From assembly GCA_002284615.2 (NCBI GenBank), contig MU070281.1, forward strand, positions 1-49,320: DNA of 49,320 bases, given 5' to 3'. The stretch comes from Dunaliella salina. Its lineage: Eukaryota > Chlorophyta > Chlorophyceae > Chlamydomonadales > Dunaliellaceae. Positions within the stretch are counted from its first letter, which is position 1. Each line of letters begins with the position of its first letter. Position numbers and translations under genes: made by a program. Below the pieces are notes generated by a model. The model saw only the letters and a list, made by a program, of their open reading frames with translations, was not told where the DNA came from and searched no databases. Below are positions 17,591 through 28,469 of the stretch, in pieces.

Positions 17591-17950
17591 CAGCGCACCC
17601 CCCGCCCTGAAACCTGGCATGCAGGCCAAGCAAACTACTTCAGTCAGCTCCGTGATGTCAGGGGGGCTGATGGGGTCGTGTGCAAAGTGCACTGAAATTC
17701 CCTCCTTCTGGTAGCTGAGTAGAAGGTGCCTGGCATGGCTTGCCCAGCGCACCCCCTGCCCTGAAACCTGGCATGCAGGCCAAGCAAACTACTTCAGTCA
17801 GCTCCGTGATGTCAGGGGCTGATGGGGTCGTGTGCAAAGTGCACTGAAACTCCCTCCTTCTGGTAGCTGAGTAGAAGGTGCCTGGCGTGGCTCGCCTACC
17901 GCACCCCCCGTCCTGACGGTTGGCATACAGGTCAAACCAAACTACTTTTC
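17591..17950. repeat. Tandem repeat, 152-154 bp unit, about 2.4 copies
   Basis: Unit 1 (17591-17744) and unit 2 (17745-17896) are nearly identical; a diverged third unit begins at 17897 and fades by about 17950. Each unit starts at the GCACCCCC(C/T)G block and contains CCTGGCATGCAGGCCAAGC and GTGCAAAGTGCACTGAAA. Minus-strand frames through it repeat the same peptide, but I see no gene. Confidence 0.85.
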
Positions 17951-18101
17951 GGGATATCCGGAGTTTGGTGCCCTGGGGTGCAGCGAGCAAAGCTAGGGAG
18001 CGAAGAATCTTCAATGTTTTGGCAAAGATTCCATGATGTTTTGGTTCAACCGACCCAGCCGGCTAACCCACGCCCACGGAACAGCATCTGATGTTATGGA
18101 A

Positions 18102-18331
18102 TCAATCAGCACACACATGTTCACGCAACTTCTGAGTCTGGGGCTCGGGAGCGGCGTGCCAGACAAAGTCCATGTGCTCAGCATATGATTGCGGCACGCC
18201 CATAATCATCGCATACCAATAAATTCAATTACGATTACATCCACACCGTTTACTTGAGCAATGGTGTACCCTGCACAGCGAATAGCGATGAGAAGGTTGG
18301 CAAGCTTTGCTGCAGTCCAAAGAGGAGCAGG
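18102..18331 (-). CDS. Possible exon(s) of an unrecognised gene
   Basis: After an acceptor (TTTGGACTGCAG) the minus strand reads KLANLLIAIRCAGYTIAQVN and GVDVIVIEF. An overlapping frame then reads YWYAMIMGVPQSYAEHMDFV and WHAAPEPQTQKLREHVCAD and stops at TGA 18102-18104. Both parts look protein-like, but the frames differ by one base around 18215-18225 and no splice pair joins them. I do not recognise the family. Confidence 0.3.
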
Positions 18332-18755
18332 GCCCCTTCCCCCTGTGCATTGAGGGAGTTGTGTCTCTGGCACATGCCTGGTCCAGGTCCAGGTGATGGT
18401 GGGCAAAGGGGGTCAGCTTGCATGGCTCTCCCTCAGCATTACACCGCAAAGAATAGAATGCATGCAGCAAACATCATGCATAATGGGCATAATGGAGTGC
18501 ATGAAGCAACCGTGATGCAGAATGTATGCAGCAATCTTCGTGCACGACCAGTGCTGTTCAGGGCCTTTTTGATAGTTTCGGGTAACCCGCAAGGCTTTCA
18601 ATTGTATGTGCGGGTTGTCCTAAAGGGGTCCCAAAATAGTTGCGGTTTCACCTTGCTTTGCCCCAGGCGCGGTGAGTAAGTGTGTTAAATTTTTAATGCC
18701 TTTGGGATTTCAAAACCAAGGGGGATCCATGAGAAGGGAAAGCCAGCAAAGTATG

Positions 18756-21160
18756 CTACATTTGAATTGATATATCATCCAAAAAAGAGGCTTCATGTTC
18801 AACTTGCATTGCTGCCCCACTGCCCGACTCAGGAGCAAACATTGATGCATCTTCCACATCTTCACTGCCTTCAGCATCCTCCAGCCATGGCTCATCACCA
18901 TTAGGAATATCATCATCACTGAGATCGCTGGCATCATCATTGAATGCAAAATCAAAATCTGGGTCACCTTCATCAACACCATCTTGTAGCCTTCCAACCT
19001 CAATTCCGCTGACCCTTTTGTGCAGCTTATTGAGCACCATGCACCCAGCAGGGGAGACCATATATTTTTGTGCAGCAGCATCAACATCAAAACTCTCAAG
19101 ACCATGGCATAAAAGGGTCTTAACTCGCAACAAAGAATCCATAGTAACAATTTCTAGAGCATTCATGAGCTTGCTCTTAATGATCTTCTGCAGACTGAAC
19201 CCTCGCTCAACAACAGCTGTCTGCACTGGAATCAGAAACATAATTTGCACCAGCATGAATAAATTAGGAAATAAAATGTGCGCCTCCTCTGAGTACAACT
19301 TCCGCCAAATGTAAGTGGCATCAGTTGTTTGGAGTTCATTGACAGTCTTGAACAAAGCATTTTTCGAGGCCTGGAACTCAGCAGCTATAACAGTCTCTCA
19401 GCCTGACACAACAAACAAGCGCCGTGAACCCAAATGACTTCCACAAAAATGCTTAAGCACGCAGCGAAGATTGTCACCTCCAAATTTATTCAAGTTTGCA
19501 GCTGGCATGCCAAAATACGCGCTCGGCACAAAAATATTGAAATTCCTGAGCATGTCTGAGTTCTCAAACCGTGTATCCAAAGTGCCAACAAGGAACTCAG
19601 CGATCTTTTTTGATAATGCATGCAACACAGATAACTTACACTTCCTCAATTGAAAGCAGTACCCCTCAGCAGGTCTCCAGAGACCACTTGAGGTGACCTT
19701 AGGCAAGGAATCGCCTTTAGAATTGGGCAGGTTAGCTTGCGTAAAATCTAAAGGGTTAATAAACATGCTCGTCAACTGACCTTTGCACATCTCTACAAAC
19801 ACATGCACCTGATGGGGCAAAATTGTATCAGACTGGAATTTTAAGCTCAGCTCATTCAAGGGGGTCACCAAGCCCAAAACCAGGAAGAGCAGACTGATTG
19901 ATTTCAGGCTGTTAAGCCTTTTTCTGTAATTCACAGCTTCTGCCCAGCACATGGAGTCACCCTTTTTTGAGTTGTACCTCACCAAGAAGGACATCAACAC
20001 ATGCAAATTTTGCGTAAGGACTCGAAGACACTCATACCTGCTCAGCCACCTAATTCTAGCAAATAAAGGAAATTTAAATACAGTAACGCCTCTGGCCTTG
20101 GCAAATGCAATCCACTCTTCATTGTGCTTGTAGCTGTGAGCAAACAGTGCATGTGCACCCTTCAGCAAGCTGTCAACATGATCCAAGTATTCCTTGTGCT
20201 TCGCGGCAACATCATTAATGCTCAAGGCAGTCTTGTGTGCCGAGCAATGAACACCCACCAAGAAGGGATTATACTTGTCACGCAGCTGCTTCACTGTACC
20301 ATTATGGACACCCGTATACGTTGGTGCCCCATCTGTGCACATTGACACGAATTTATTTGGATCAAGATTCAAAGCTTCAATGATACCAGACATGATGGCA
20401 GTATGATGGTCAGTAGAGTCTGATGAAACTCGAACACAGCAAAGGAAATCAGTCACATACTTAAATGAAAGTAAGTCCATGTATCTGATGTACACCATGA
20501 CATTGTTTTGGCGGGTAATGTCCGTGCTTCCGTCACACAGCAAACTATAGTAAGGGCTTTTTGTGGCTGCATGTAAGACAGAGCAAACAGTGAGTTCACT
20601 GATGGCATACATACAGGACCAGAAGTACCTATGGTGATTATACTCGTGGGTAATAACCTGAGGGGCTAATAAGCGCGCCAGCACAAGCAAGCTTGGGAAC
20701 TTGGAACCAGGCATTCCTTCAATTATCAGCCACAGTGCACAATACAACAAAGTGGGAACGAGCTCTATCGTGCCTGCTGCTGCACGCTTAGCCAAACCAC
20801 TCATGCCAGACTGAATGCTTCCTTGACCCCCAGACTTTTTCAAACTTCTCTCACATGCTCTCTTATGGTGAGGTCCTTTTGCATGGCGGCTCAAATCATT
20901 TGCATCTTGCACGGCTGCACCATCACCTGTAAGGCTACCCCACTCAAAATCATTTTCATTATTGTCCATGCACACCCGTCATTTGGCCCTATGATTCCCA
21001 GACTCAGCTGTCTTGTTTATCCACACAATCCATGTGTAGGTTTCCACCCACTTCAACCGTGTCTCCTCCTTGACGCCTTTCTTCTTGCAGGAGCCACCCT
21101 CTCCTTCTTGTGTTAGGTCCACAGTTTTGCTGCACCAAGAAAGTATTTCATTTTCAGCAC
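18756..21160 (-). pseudogene. hAT-superfamily-like transposase with two in-frame TGA codons
   Basis: A single minus-strand frame of about 800 codons. N-terminal zinc-finger/BED-like part: RLKWVETYTWIVWI, then RVCMDNNENDF and LSRHAKGPHHKRA. RNase H-like core: SLLCDGSTDITRQNNVMVYI (first Asp), FVSMCTDGAPTYTGVHNG (second Asp), VHCSAHKTAL. C-terminal dimerisation region: LIPVQTAVVERGFSLQKIIK and SKLMNALEIVTMDSLLRVK. An acidic tail ends at TAG 18756. TGA at 20979-20981 and 19398-19400 interrupts it; both fit CGA-to-TGA. It resembles the ZNF862/C17orf113-type hAT proteins. No terminal inverted repeats were found, so it may be a degraded element or a domesticated gene. Confidence 0.75.
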
Positions 21161-21560
21161 CAGAGCCCAAGGCACTGGAAGAGAACAACACCCATGCGCA
21201 CACACATGCCTGCATGACAGTGTGCACAAGTGCAAGCTCTCACCTTTTGGGCCCTGCTTTGTTCACAGCAATGCCCACAAGACCATGCAGCAACAAGGTG
21301 CACAGCTGCACAACCCCCATGCGCTGCGCAGCCGGAGAAGGGGCTGGCTGTGGCTCAGGGGGCCCTGTGGGAGCTGGCTTTGAGTGTGCAGACTGTGCAG
21401 GCTGTGCAGGCAGTGCAAGCTGGGGGGCGGGCAGGTGTGCTTGGGCAAGCCTGTGGCTCTGGGAGTGCCCCTTCGTGAAACTCAGGGGCCCCATGGACCT
21501 GCATCGGTTCCCCCCTTCCGCAGCGCTGCAGACGTTTGCTGGTCGGGCCTCACTGTCAGG
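21161..21560 (-). other. Pro/Ala-rich minus-strand frame upstream of the transposase
   Basis: The minus strand is open from about 21494 to 21240 with a Pro/Ala/Gln-rich sequence (PAQPAQSAHSKPAP, TGPPEPQPAPSPAAQ). It could be a 5' exon of the transposase gene, whose coding part has a possible acceptor near 21126 (CTTGGTGCAG). It could equally be chance in GC-rich repeat DNA. Confidence 0.25.
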
Positions 21561-21834
21561 GTTAGGCCTCTTGGTGCCACAAGCACGAGCGACTGTGGCA
21601 CGGGGTGTAATCCGGGGTCAGAGGCTGCGACAGACAGGCTTGCATGCATGGACAAACAGCAGCAGCACTTACAGAGGTCTGTGAGGGTTGGCTGCTGCTG
21701 CTGCTGCTGCTGCTCCTCTTGCTCCCCCGCCCCTCTCCCCCTTCCCCTCCCTCTCCCCCTGGTGAGCGCCCCTCAAGTGCCGTGATTGTTCTTGCCTCTA
21801 CCCATGAATACTTGCCCAAAGCTATTTTAAAATA

Positions 21835-21932
21835 TTTTTGGGCTGCCCGCAACTTGCAGGGGCTGCGCCCCTGCAAGTTCCGGTTAGCCCAAAACCATTT
21901 TGAGCTGGCCCTTCGGGCCAGCTCAAAATTAA
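21835..21932. repeat. Two adjacent strong hairpins
   Basis: Hairpin 1: AACTTGCAGGGG, loop CTGCG, CCCCTGCAAGTT (21851-21879), with an outer arm TTTTGGGCT / AGCCCAAAA. Hairpin 2: ATTTTGAGCTGGCCC, loop TTC, GGGCCAGCTCAAAAT (about 21897-21929), a perfect 15-bp stem. No coding sequence is here. The stems have kept their pairing, so they are either recent or selected for structure. Confidence 0.85.
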
Positions 21933-21989
21933 TTATTTTCTGCGGGCGCCGCGCGGGCTGAACAACACTGTGCACAATGTGCAAACACA

Positions 21990-22325
21990 GCACAGAGCAC
22001 AGCAATGAATGCATTTGCTGCGCAGTGATCGATGCAGCAATGCACAGCCATGCATGCAGTAATCCACACAGCTATGCACACAGCCATGCATTCCTCAATG
22101 CGTGCAGCTCTGTGCAAAGCCATGCATGCAGTAATGCATGAGCAACATGCAAAGCCAAGCACGCAGCGATGCCCACGGCAATGCATGCGGTGATCCATGC
22201 AGGCTGGTAATGCAGGAAGCCATTCATGCAGGCTGGCAGTGCACACGGCCATGCATGCAGTAATGCATACAGTGCTGCGCGTAGTGCTGTGCAAAGCCAT
22301 GCATGAATTCGTGAGCATCATGAAA
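21990..22325. repeat. CATGCA-type degenerate tandem repeats
   Basis: The words CATGCATGCAGTAATGCA, CAAAGCCATGCATG and GCAATGCATG recur every 20-40 bases. Noncoding low-complexity DNA of the kind also seen at 350-990 and 18430-18540. Confidence 0.75.
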
Positions 22326-22744
22326 ACCCTAACATGTCGTAATGCATTTCAAGGGGGGTTGTGATTGAAAGCTCATGTCAATGACAGGATGGCTTTGCCA
22401 ATTTTTCCTCCCCCGCTTGTCTTTGAGGGAAGTGGCTGAAATCCTGTATTTCACCAACCACTGGGTCTATTCACTCCGTTTTTTTGCAATGATATCCTTT
22501 TATTACAAGGACTACAAATCACCAAAAATCACCCATTTTGGTGCAGTGGGTGATCTGGAATGGAGATTTGGCAGTAAAAACCAGGGTTTGCCCAGGAGGG
22601 AGGAAAATTTTTCTCGTGGAAGGCGCGTGTAAATTTTGCGCTGGACCCCTGTGACCTCCCCCAATACCCCCCTTCCAGTGCCCCTACCCAAACAAAAAGG
22701 GTATAAATCTGCTCCTCTTCAAAATAGCTATCAACCTGCATTCT

Positions 22745-23310
22745 CAGCACAATGAAATATTGAGCCACAGCAGAGTTATGGGGCAAAAACTGAGAAGCTG
22801 GCGCCCATGCATACCAGCCCTACCAGGCACCCACAACTTGCTTGCAAGTCCACGAACTGCTCTCCTGACTTCACCATGCAATGATACATCATACCTTAAT
22901 ACTATCATGGGAGTTGGGGTTGATTTGCTGCATGATTGCCTCCACACCCCTTGCTGCTCAGTCCCTTGCGCGCTTGGCACTGATTCCCAGCCATGCACAC
23001 AGAACACCCCTTTTACTCATTTTGCACAAAGAGGGTGCCATTTGACAGCTCTCAAGCTCAGGAAACCAACGATATATTTAAAATTATTTAGAAGTGGCTC
23101 AGAAAAATTCGAGCAGGGGGGTCCCAAAAAGTCGAGACTCTCCTGACCCCCCTCCCCCCTCCCGACCCCCTCTGATTGGACTCATATATATACCAATCAA
23201 TAGCTCTTAAACTCAGGATTCCGAATTTATAGTTTTTAAACGGGTCGACACGTGCCGTCCAAAAGTTACAAAAAATCTTCCCTCCTGGTTTGCCGCAGCT
23301 TTTTTGGCAT
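22745..23310 (+). repeat. Dispersed repeat, second copy (inverted relative to 2850-3400)
   Basis: It aligns with the reverse complement of 2850-3400 over most of its length, including the CCAGGCACCCACAACTTGC block, CCCAGCCATGCACACAG, and the downstream GGGTCGACACG / GGGTCAATCC block. A C-rich insertion (about 23138-23165) is private to this copy. No ORF. Probably a non-autonomous element of unknown class. Confidence 0.6.
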
Positions 23311-23574
23311 TGTCTCCGTAAATGGCAGGTTATCAAAGTTAGTTTTACAGAAAGCAGGCTACTAGAGGGAAGCAAGTTTCAAACCTGCTCGCCACGGAGA
23401 AGCTATGCTAGGAGCATACAAAAAGCACCTGATTTTTGACCTCAGCTGCCCCCCTGTAAAAAAAAACTGCACCAGAAGTTGTTGAATTGAGAACTCCAGC
23501 AGGCCCAGAAAAGTTTGGGAGAGACTACAACAACAATGGGTAACCCCCCCCTGGAGTGCAAAGCAAACTTGCGC

Positions 23575-23970
23575 AGGTCAGGATCAGGATGCTTGTATGA
23601 ATGGTTTTGCAAATCAGGCGTGCACAAATTAGGATGAGGATGCTCGCATGGATGTTTCCGCAAACAAGGCATGCGCAAACCAGAATGAGGAAGCCCACAC
23701 AGGTAGTTCTGCAAAGAAGGCTTGCACAGATCAGGATGAGGAAGGATTTATGGATATTTTGCAAAAAACCTGCAAAGGTTAGGAAGAGGATGCTCACGTG
23801 GATGGTTCTGCAAAGAAGGCATGCACAGATCAGGATGAGGAAGCTTGCATGGGTGGTTTTGCAATGAAGGCCTGCACAGGACAAAAGGCTTGCATAGATG
23901 GTTTTGAAAAGAAGGAATGCGCAAATCAGAATGAGAAAGCTTACACAGGTAGTGCTGCAAAAAAGACCTG
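23575..23970 (+). pseudogene. Minisatellite reading as a Cys/Asp/Glu/Lys repeat protein
   Basis: About eight units of roughly 51 bases. One plus-strand frame gives a regular peptide repeat of about 17 residues around AKKACTDQDEEACMDGF (units vary, e.g. SANKACANQNEEAHTG, EKKECANQNEKAYTGS). The frame has TAG at two places where CAG is expected before GAT/GAA-GAG, and ends at TAA after KKTCK. Unit length is a multiple of three and the Cys position is kept, which suggests a coding origin. The opposite strand also has an open frame, so this is not proof. Confidence 0.45.
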
Positions 23971-23999
23971 CAAATAAATAAACTCCCACCCACCAGCTG

Positions 24000-24640
24000 T
24001 GCGGCGCCCAGCCATGACGTATGACCGATCAGAGCAGGCACGTTGCTCTGCTGCATAGGATGATGAGGACTGGACGCTGTCCCGCTGACGCGTCTTGGGC
24101 GCATGCCTCAGGTATTTCGCGTCTCCTTGCCGCCAAGACGCCTCTCGCTCTTCCACACCGGCGGCGCTGCCTGCAACAGCCACTACTGCGGGCTCCTGCA
24201 TGTGTACAACTCATAGTGTTTACTTATAACCTCCCTCTCAAAAACATGCATGGGAGCAATCCAGAAAATGACAAAAACTGACCAACCCATGCAAGATACA
24301 GGCACATGGCATGTTGGGGCCTAAATCCTGGTTTTGAAGGTGGAGTCAACCACAAGCAATCTGCCTAAAAAGTCACCCCAGCAATTGCAAAAGGAAGCTC
24401 AACGCACATCTGTGCAAAACTAAGCACAAACAACAAAGCCAATGAAAAAGCATATTTTGACAATGGGCACTAAGCGCTGTGTGGTGCAAAAAATTTGCAC
24501 AAATTGAAGCCCACCATTGGTGAGATGCATCCATCAACAGAATTCAAGATCAGCAGGCCCCACTCAAAAAACACCCATGTTGTTTTCAGCACCCCATGAT
24601 CATCATCAACCACCATATACATACCCGAGTCCTGTCCGCA
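24000..24640. other. No gene recognised
   Basis: Short frames on both strands (for example 24021-24281) have no domain signs. The minus strand from about 24640 downward is the likely 3' flank of the SANT gene. Confidence 0.3.
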
Positions 24641-24645
24641 TGCAG

Positions 24646-26377
24646 CTACTTTTCAAGAAGGTCATAGGCCTCCTTTGTGATGAGGAGGTTGTCGTTCCCC
24701 ATGATGACTCCTTTGGTGCGCAACTCCCCCCTTACAAATGCCTCCTTTTGCTCAGCAGTCAAGTTTCTGCTGCTGTCAGGCAGGCTCCAATAGTCAGGGC
24801 CACCTCCTGCATCCAAAATGGAATGGAATCAAAGTATGAGTGAGGAATTTTGTTGGTGCGCGCATCTTGGTCACTGCCTATTCAAAACTTACTCACTTCA
24901 GCCCGTTCACAAACAAGGCAAATTGAAAAAAGCAGATTTAAAGCAAAACACATTTAAAGCAAGGCAAGGCAAGGCAAGGCAACCCAAGGCAAGGTAAGGC
25001 AAAGAAAGGCAAAGCAAGGCAAGGCAAGGCAAGGCAAAGCAAGTGACACAAATGAATTGCGATTTCCATGAACATAAGGCCTATGCGTGAAGATCTTGGT
25101 GCACAGAATGTAATCCCCAAAAATTTCAAGGAAAGGAAACTGCATAACACTGCTATTTTGCTATGAAGACCAATTGCACATACACAGACAAACATGGAAA
25201 AAATGATGACCTGTCTGACCCCCGTAATCCTTGATGAGCCCGTAGGACTTGTACAGCTTTGATCCACGAGTCCTCACTGGTTTTTCATGGTGCCCTGGAA
25301 AGTCCTGAGCCACTTTGCCCCATTCTACAAAGTTGATGCTGCCATTGCCCCTGTGGTGACCAATAATCTTGATCAGCCGCGCGTCCTCCTCCTCCGTAAA
25401 TGCTTGGCTGCTCTTACTTTCCATGTCAGCCGCTGTGCGCTTGCGCCCCCTTCGCCCTGCAGCCTCCGTGCCCCTGCCCCTGCGCCCTGCAGCCTCTGTG
25501 CCCCTGCCCCCACCACCTGCTGCNCCCGTNCCCCAGCCCCCGCCCCNTGCTGCCTCCGTGCCCCAGCCCCCGCCCCTTGCTGCCTCTGTGCCCCTGCCCC
25601 CGCGCCCTGCTGCCTCTGTACCCCTGCCCCCGCGTCCTGATGCCTTCGTGCTATTGCCCCCGCGGCCTGCTGCCCCTATCTTTTTGCTCCCACGCCCTGA
25701 TGCTGCTAAGCTCCTGCTCCTACACCCTCGCCCACGCCCAAAAGCAGAATCCTCCTCCTGCTCCAGATCATCTTGAGTAATAAACATAGAAGAGGAGGCT
25801 GCTGATGCTCTTGCTCCAACTGGTGCACAAGCTGCTGCAGCTATTGCTTCTGGTGTTAATGCTTGCTGCAGCCTTGATGCCCTACTGCTCCCCCTAGGAA
25901 ATCCAACAATGACGCGTTCACGCCCTGCTGCAGCTCTGCTGATGCCCGCATGGCAGGCTGCTGCAAGCTTCTTGCTGCCAGGCCAACCTGCTTTAAACCA
26001 GCTGCAATTTCTGCTAACTTCTGATGGTCCTCCCACAAGTTGGGGTTCTCCAAAGCTGCAAGGATCACAGCCACAGGATTTGCGCGCAGGGAAGGCATGG
26101 CGTGCCGTAGGACAATGCCCCTGTTCAGTGCAGCCTTGACCCTCATGTGCAGATGTTCCCCATGGAGCTGAGCAACCTGGGGGAGAATTTCCCTCATGAC
26201 TCGCTCGAAGATTTCATTAAAAAAAACTCTCACCATCATCTCCAGCTGCTGCTGCTGCTGCGGGTGTATCTGCTGTTGCTGATGCTGATGCTGAAGATGA
26301 TGATGATGATGATGATAATGTGATACTGCTGCTGCTGCTGCTGCTGAAGGGGGTGTGGAAGCACGAGGGGAGCGCAC
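24646..26377 (-). CDS. SANT/Myb-like protein with poly-Gln/His and RGG repeats
   Basis: Read on the minus strand. Exon from about 26377: His/Gln run, then a helical region (MVRVFFNEIFERVMREILPQ, NPVAVILAALENPNLWEDHQ, QVGLAARSLQQPA). A frame change near 25885 (G run) leads to TPEAIAAAACAPV, an acidic FITQDDLEQEED, an RGG-type repeat region with N bases (GRGGRGTEAA units, about 25720-25440) and a SANT/Myb-like domain FTEEEDARLIKIIGHHRG to VRTRGSKLYKSYGLIKDY. Donor after CAGACAG at 25213; the acceptor GATGCAG at 24807 joins in phase to GGPDYWSLPDSSRNLTAEQK and ITKEAYDLLEK, stop TAG 24646. The likely role is DNA or chromatin binding in the nucleus. First exons not identified. Confidence 0.6.
24957..25045. 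repeat. GGCAA pentanucleotide microsatellite
   Basis: AAGGC/AAGGCAA units repeat through 24957-25045 with a few substitutions. It lies in the last intron of the SANT gene. Confidence 0.9.
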
Positions 26378-26434
26378 TCCTGCATGAAAGGGAAGAGCTG
26401 ACAGATGGGATTCATGAGCGACAGATGGTGCACG

Positions 26435-26478
26435 CCATCATCACCATTCATCACCATTCATCACCATACATCACCTAA
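26435..26478. repeat. ATCACCATTC decamer repeat
   Basis: About four copies of ATCACCATTC or ATCACCATAC, just upstream of the poly-Gln exon of the SANT gene. Simple repeat. Confidence 0.8.
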
Positions 26479-26489
26479 GAGGTTAAAAT

Positions 26490-28085
26490 TCTTACCTGGA
26501 GCAGTACCAGGGGTCCCAAGGGATGCCCTTTGGTTCTACAGGAGCATGCTCAAGAGAGACGGACGAGCAATGGGAGAGCACCCAGGAATCATGTTGCAAG
26601 AAACAATGAAAATTGTATTTTTGACTGGTTAATTTCCGGGGAGAGTGCATCTATGTGTGCCCAGACCAAACGTTTTGACCCGCAAAAAGTGTGTGACCCA
26701 AGCAGAATTTCTGTGTTTTGGGGACGCAAGCTGCGACTGTTTTTGCCACCATGTACTTTCCTTGGACAAGGCATGCACAATTGTGTCTTTGGCACAAATG
26801 CATGCAAAACATAGCATGAAGGCAAAACTGAATAAGAGAGCAAAAGTGCAAGAAGCAGAGATTTAAAACTTTTTAGGCTCCCATCAGGGTCTCGCAGCGC
26901 AGTGGGATGAGCGGGTGCTTGAGCCATGAGTGGTGCTTGTGTTTAGGTGGTGGTGGAGCCATTTGGCAGGAGGCATTGTCTATCTTAACTTTGCCCTAAG
27001 CCCAGACCTCAGATCAGGAAGACATGCAGCCCACAGGCAGCATGCGTGTGGCTTGTGATGCTCATAAGATGTACACAAAATTAAATATGAGGTGCAGACC
27101 ACAAGTAGCTATGCTCCTTTGCACAAAAGAGGGTGGCGTACATGGACACTTTCTCAAAGCTCATGAAAGACCACATCAGTACACCTCACAAGCAGTGTAA
27201 GCAGCCTAGAGAAGGAGGACGCTCGAACTCTCTGTTGTTGAGGAAAGGTGATTTTTTTGAGTGCAGGGGGTGCACGTTAGGAAAGGGTGTGGGGACACAA
27301 ATGTTGGATGCTTTTAACAAGGAATATAGAGCATGTCATTGGGGGTCTGAGGGTCTGAGATCCGGCCTAAAGTATCTATGCAAGCAGCACTACAAGGCTA
27401 TGGCTTTTGTTTGCAACCTGGGCCAAGTGTGGGTTGCCTCCTGAGCAGGCAAAGTAGAGCCATGAGCTCAGGGAGCAACCCAGGGGGTTCTGATATTTGC
27501 TTAGGGTATGGATGGGCTTTCTTTTTTTTTATTCAAAGGAATATAAAGTGGTGGATGTATAATATCCCAGATTTGTGCCGTGTATCTAGCTCTGTGGAAG
27601 CTGGCAGCAAGTGAGCACACAACAAAATATCATGTATTGACACTTTCACACGGAAACTCTAAAAACACTCACCACTGGGTATGGTGCCACACCCAAGCCG
27701 CAAGATTCCAACATTTTTATGTAGAATGGTGCATGAGTACCTCCCATTTGTGTACCCAAAGTGCCAATATGAAATGGACAAGAGTTGGCTTGTTAGGAGT
27801 GGAGGTCCATAAGAAAAGGATATACCATAAACCCTAACCCTAAACCCTAAACCCTGAACCCATGCAGTTCATTGCATCAATAGGGACAATGCAATGTCCA
27901 TAATTTCCTTTGCCAAGTTTTTTGCCGCAAATTCCGAGTGCTTGATGGTGGCGATTGGCATTCATTCTGTTTATCTGTGGGTGAGTGCATCTGAGTAGGG
28001 TACGGGAGTTGCTATCAGGGGTTCCACAAAGAGGGCAAGGATAAGGCTCAGGGTAGCCACTGAAGCGTATGGCATGTATGGGTTA
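26490..28085. other. Mostly unassigned DNA with one unrecognised frame
   Basis: A plus-strand frame at 27133-27444 (HISTPHKQCKQPREGG, LDAFNKEYRACHWGSEGL) is the only notable ORF and has no recognised domain. The remainder holds CATGCA-type words and short frames. The telomere-like motif is listed separately. Confidence 0.3.
27828..27859. repeat. Short interstitial telomere-like CCCTAAA repeat
   Basis: AAACCCTAACCCTAAACCCT followed by AAACCCTGAACCC: four to five units of CCCTAAA, the complement of the plant/green-algal TTTAGGG telomere repeat. LINE tails here use a related TGTAAACCC unit, but no LINE hairpin is next to this one. Confidence 0.75.
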
Positions 28086-28089
28086 CAAG

Positions 28090-28185
28090 TTACGAGTTTC
28101 AAGCTACAAGGATAAAAGGCTTCCAATGAAAATGACTGACTACTAGCCTGTTCGTTAATAAGAGGAAGTTCATGAAGAAAGGATG
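28090..28185 (-). mobile_element. LINE 3'-end fragment (very short)
   Basis: The minus strand reads ATCCTTTCTTCATGAACTTC, then AACAGGCTAGTAGTCAGTC, TTTTCATTGGAAGCC, and a TGTAGC...TCGTAACTTGTAACC tail, matching the last 80-100 bases of LINE copy 2. No clear target duplication was found. Confidence 0.6.
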
Positions 28186-28461
28186 GTCGTTTCTAAAGCA
28201 CAAGTACTGGAGGCGATCAGAGGAGCAGAGCATCGGATCATTCAGACACTGACACAGCTAGACGCCTTCAACCATCGATTTGAGTCAATATTACACGATG
28301 GTAGTAAGCAACAGGATACAGGACAAGGAGTTCAGGACATGGAGACATACGTGTTTCATCTGAAAGAGGCTGAAGTTACCATTCGCGTGGATGACGAACA
28401 CAAGACCTGTACGTTGAAGCGTTGCTCCCATATCACGCCTACTTTACCCCATTTTCGATGA
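28183..28461 (+). CDS. Unrecognised 92-codon frame
   Basis: An ATG-started frame (MVVSKAQVLEAIRGAEHRII then QTLTQLDAFNHRFESIL) with a helical N-terminus. It directly adjoins the short LINE fragment. No family recognised and no support beyond composition. Confidence 0.25.
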   Translation: MVVSKAQVLEAIRGAEHRIIQTLTQLDAFNHRFESILHDGSKQQDTGQGVQDMETYVFHLKEAEVTIRVDDEHKTCTLKRCSHITPTLPHFR

Positions 28462-28469
28462 CAAGGCAC

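Noticed and set aside
17591..17950. CRISPR-like array
   Set aside because: The repeats are 154 bp, directly adjacent without spacers, and the genome is eukaryotic.
18540..18680. Terminal inverted repeat of the hAT-like element (CAGGGCC... near 18558)
   Set aside because: No matching inverted partner or 8-bp duplication was found on the 5' side (21.2-22.0 kb).
25287..25780. Plus-strand Pro/Ala/Cys-rich frames
   Set aside because: They are the reverse of the RGG repeat of the SANT gene; the minus strand has the domain and the in-phase splice.
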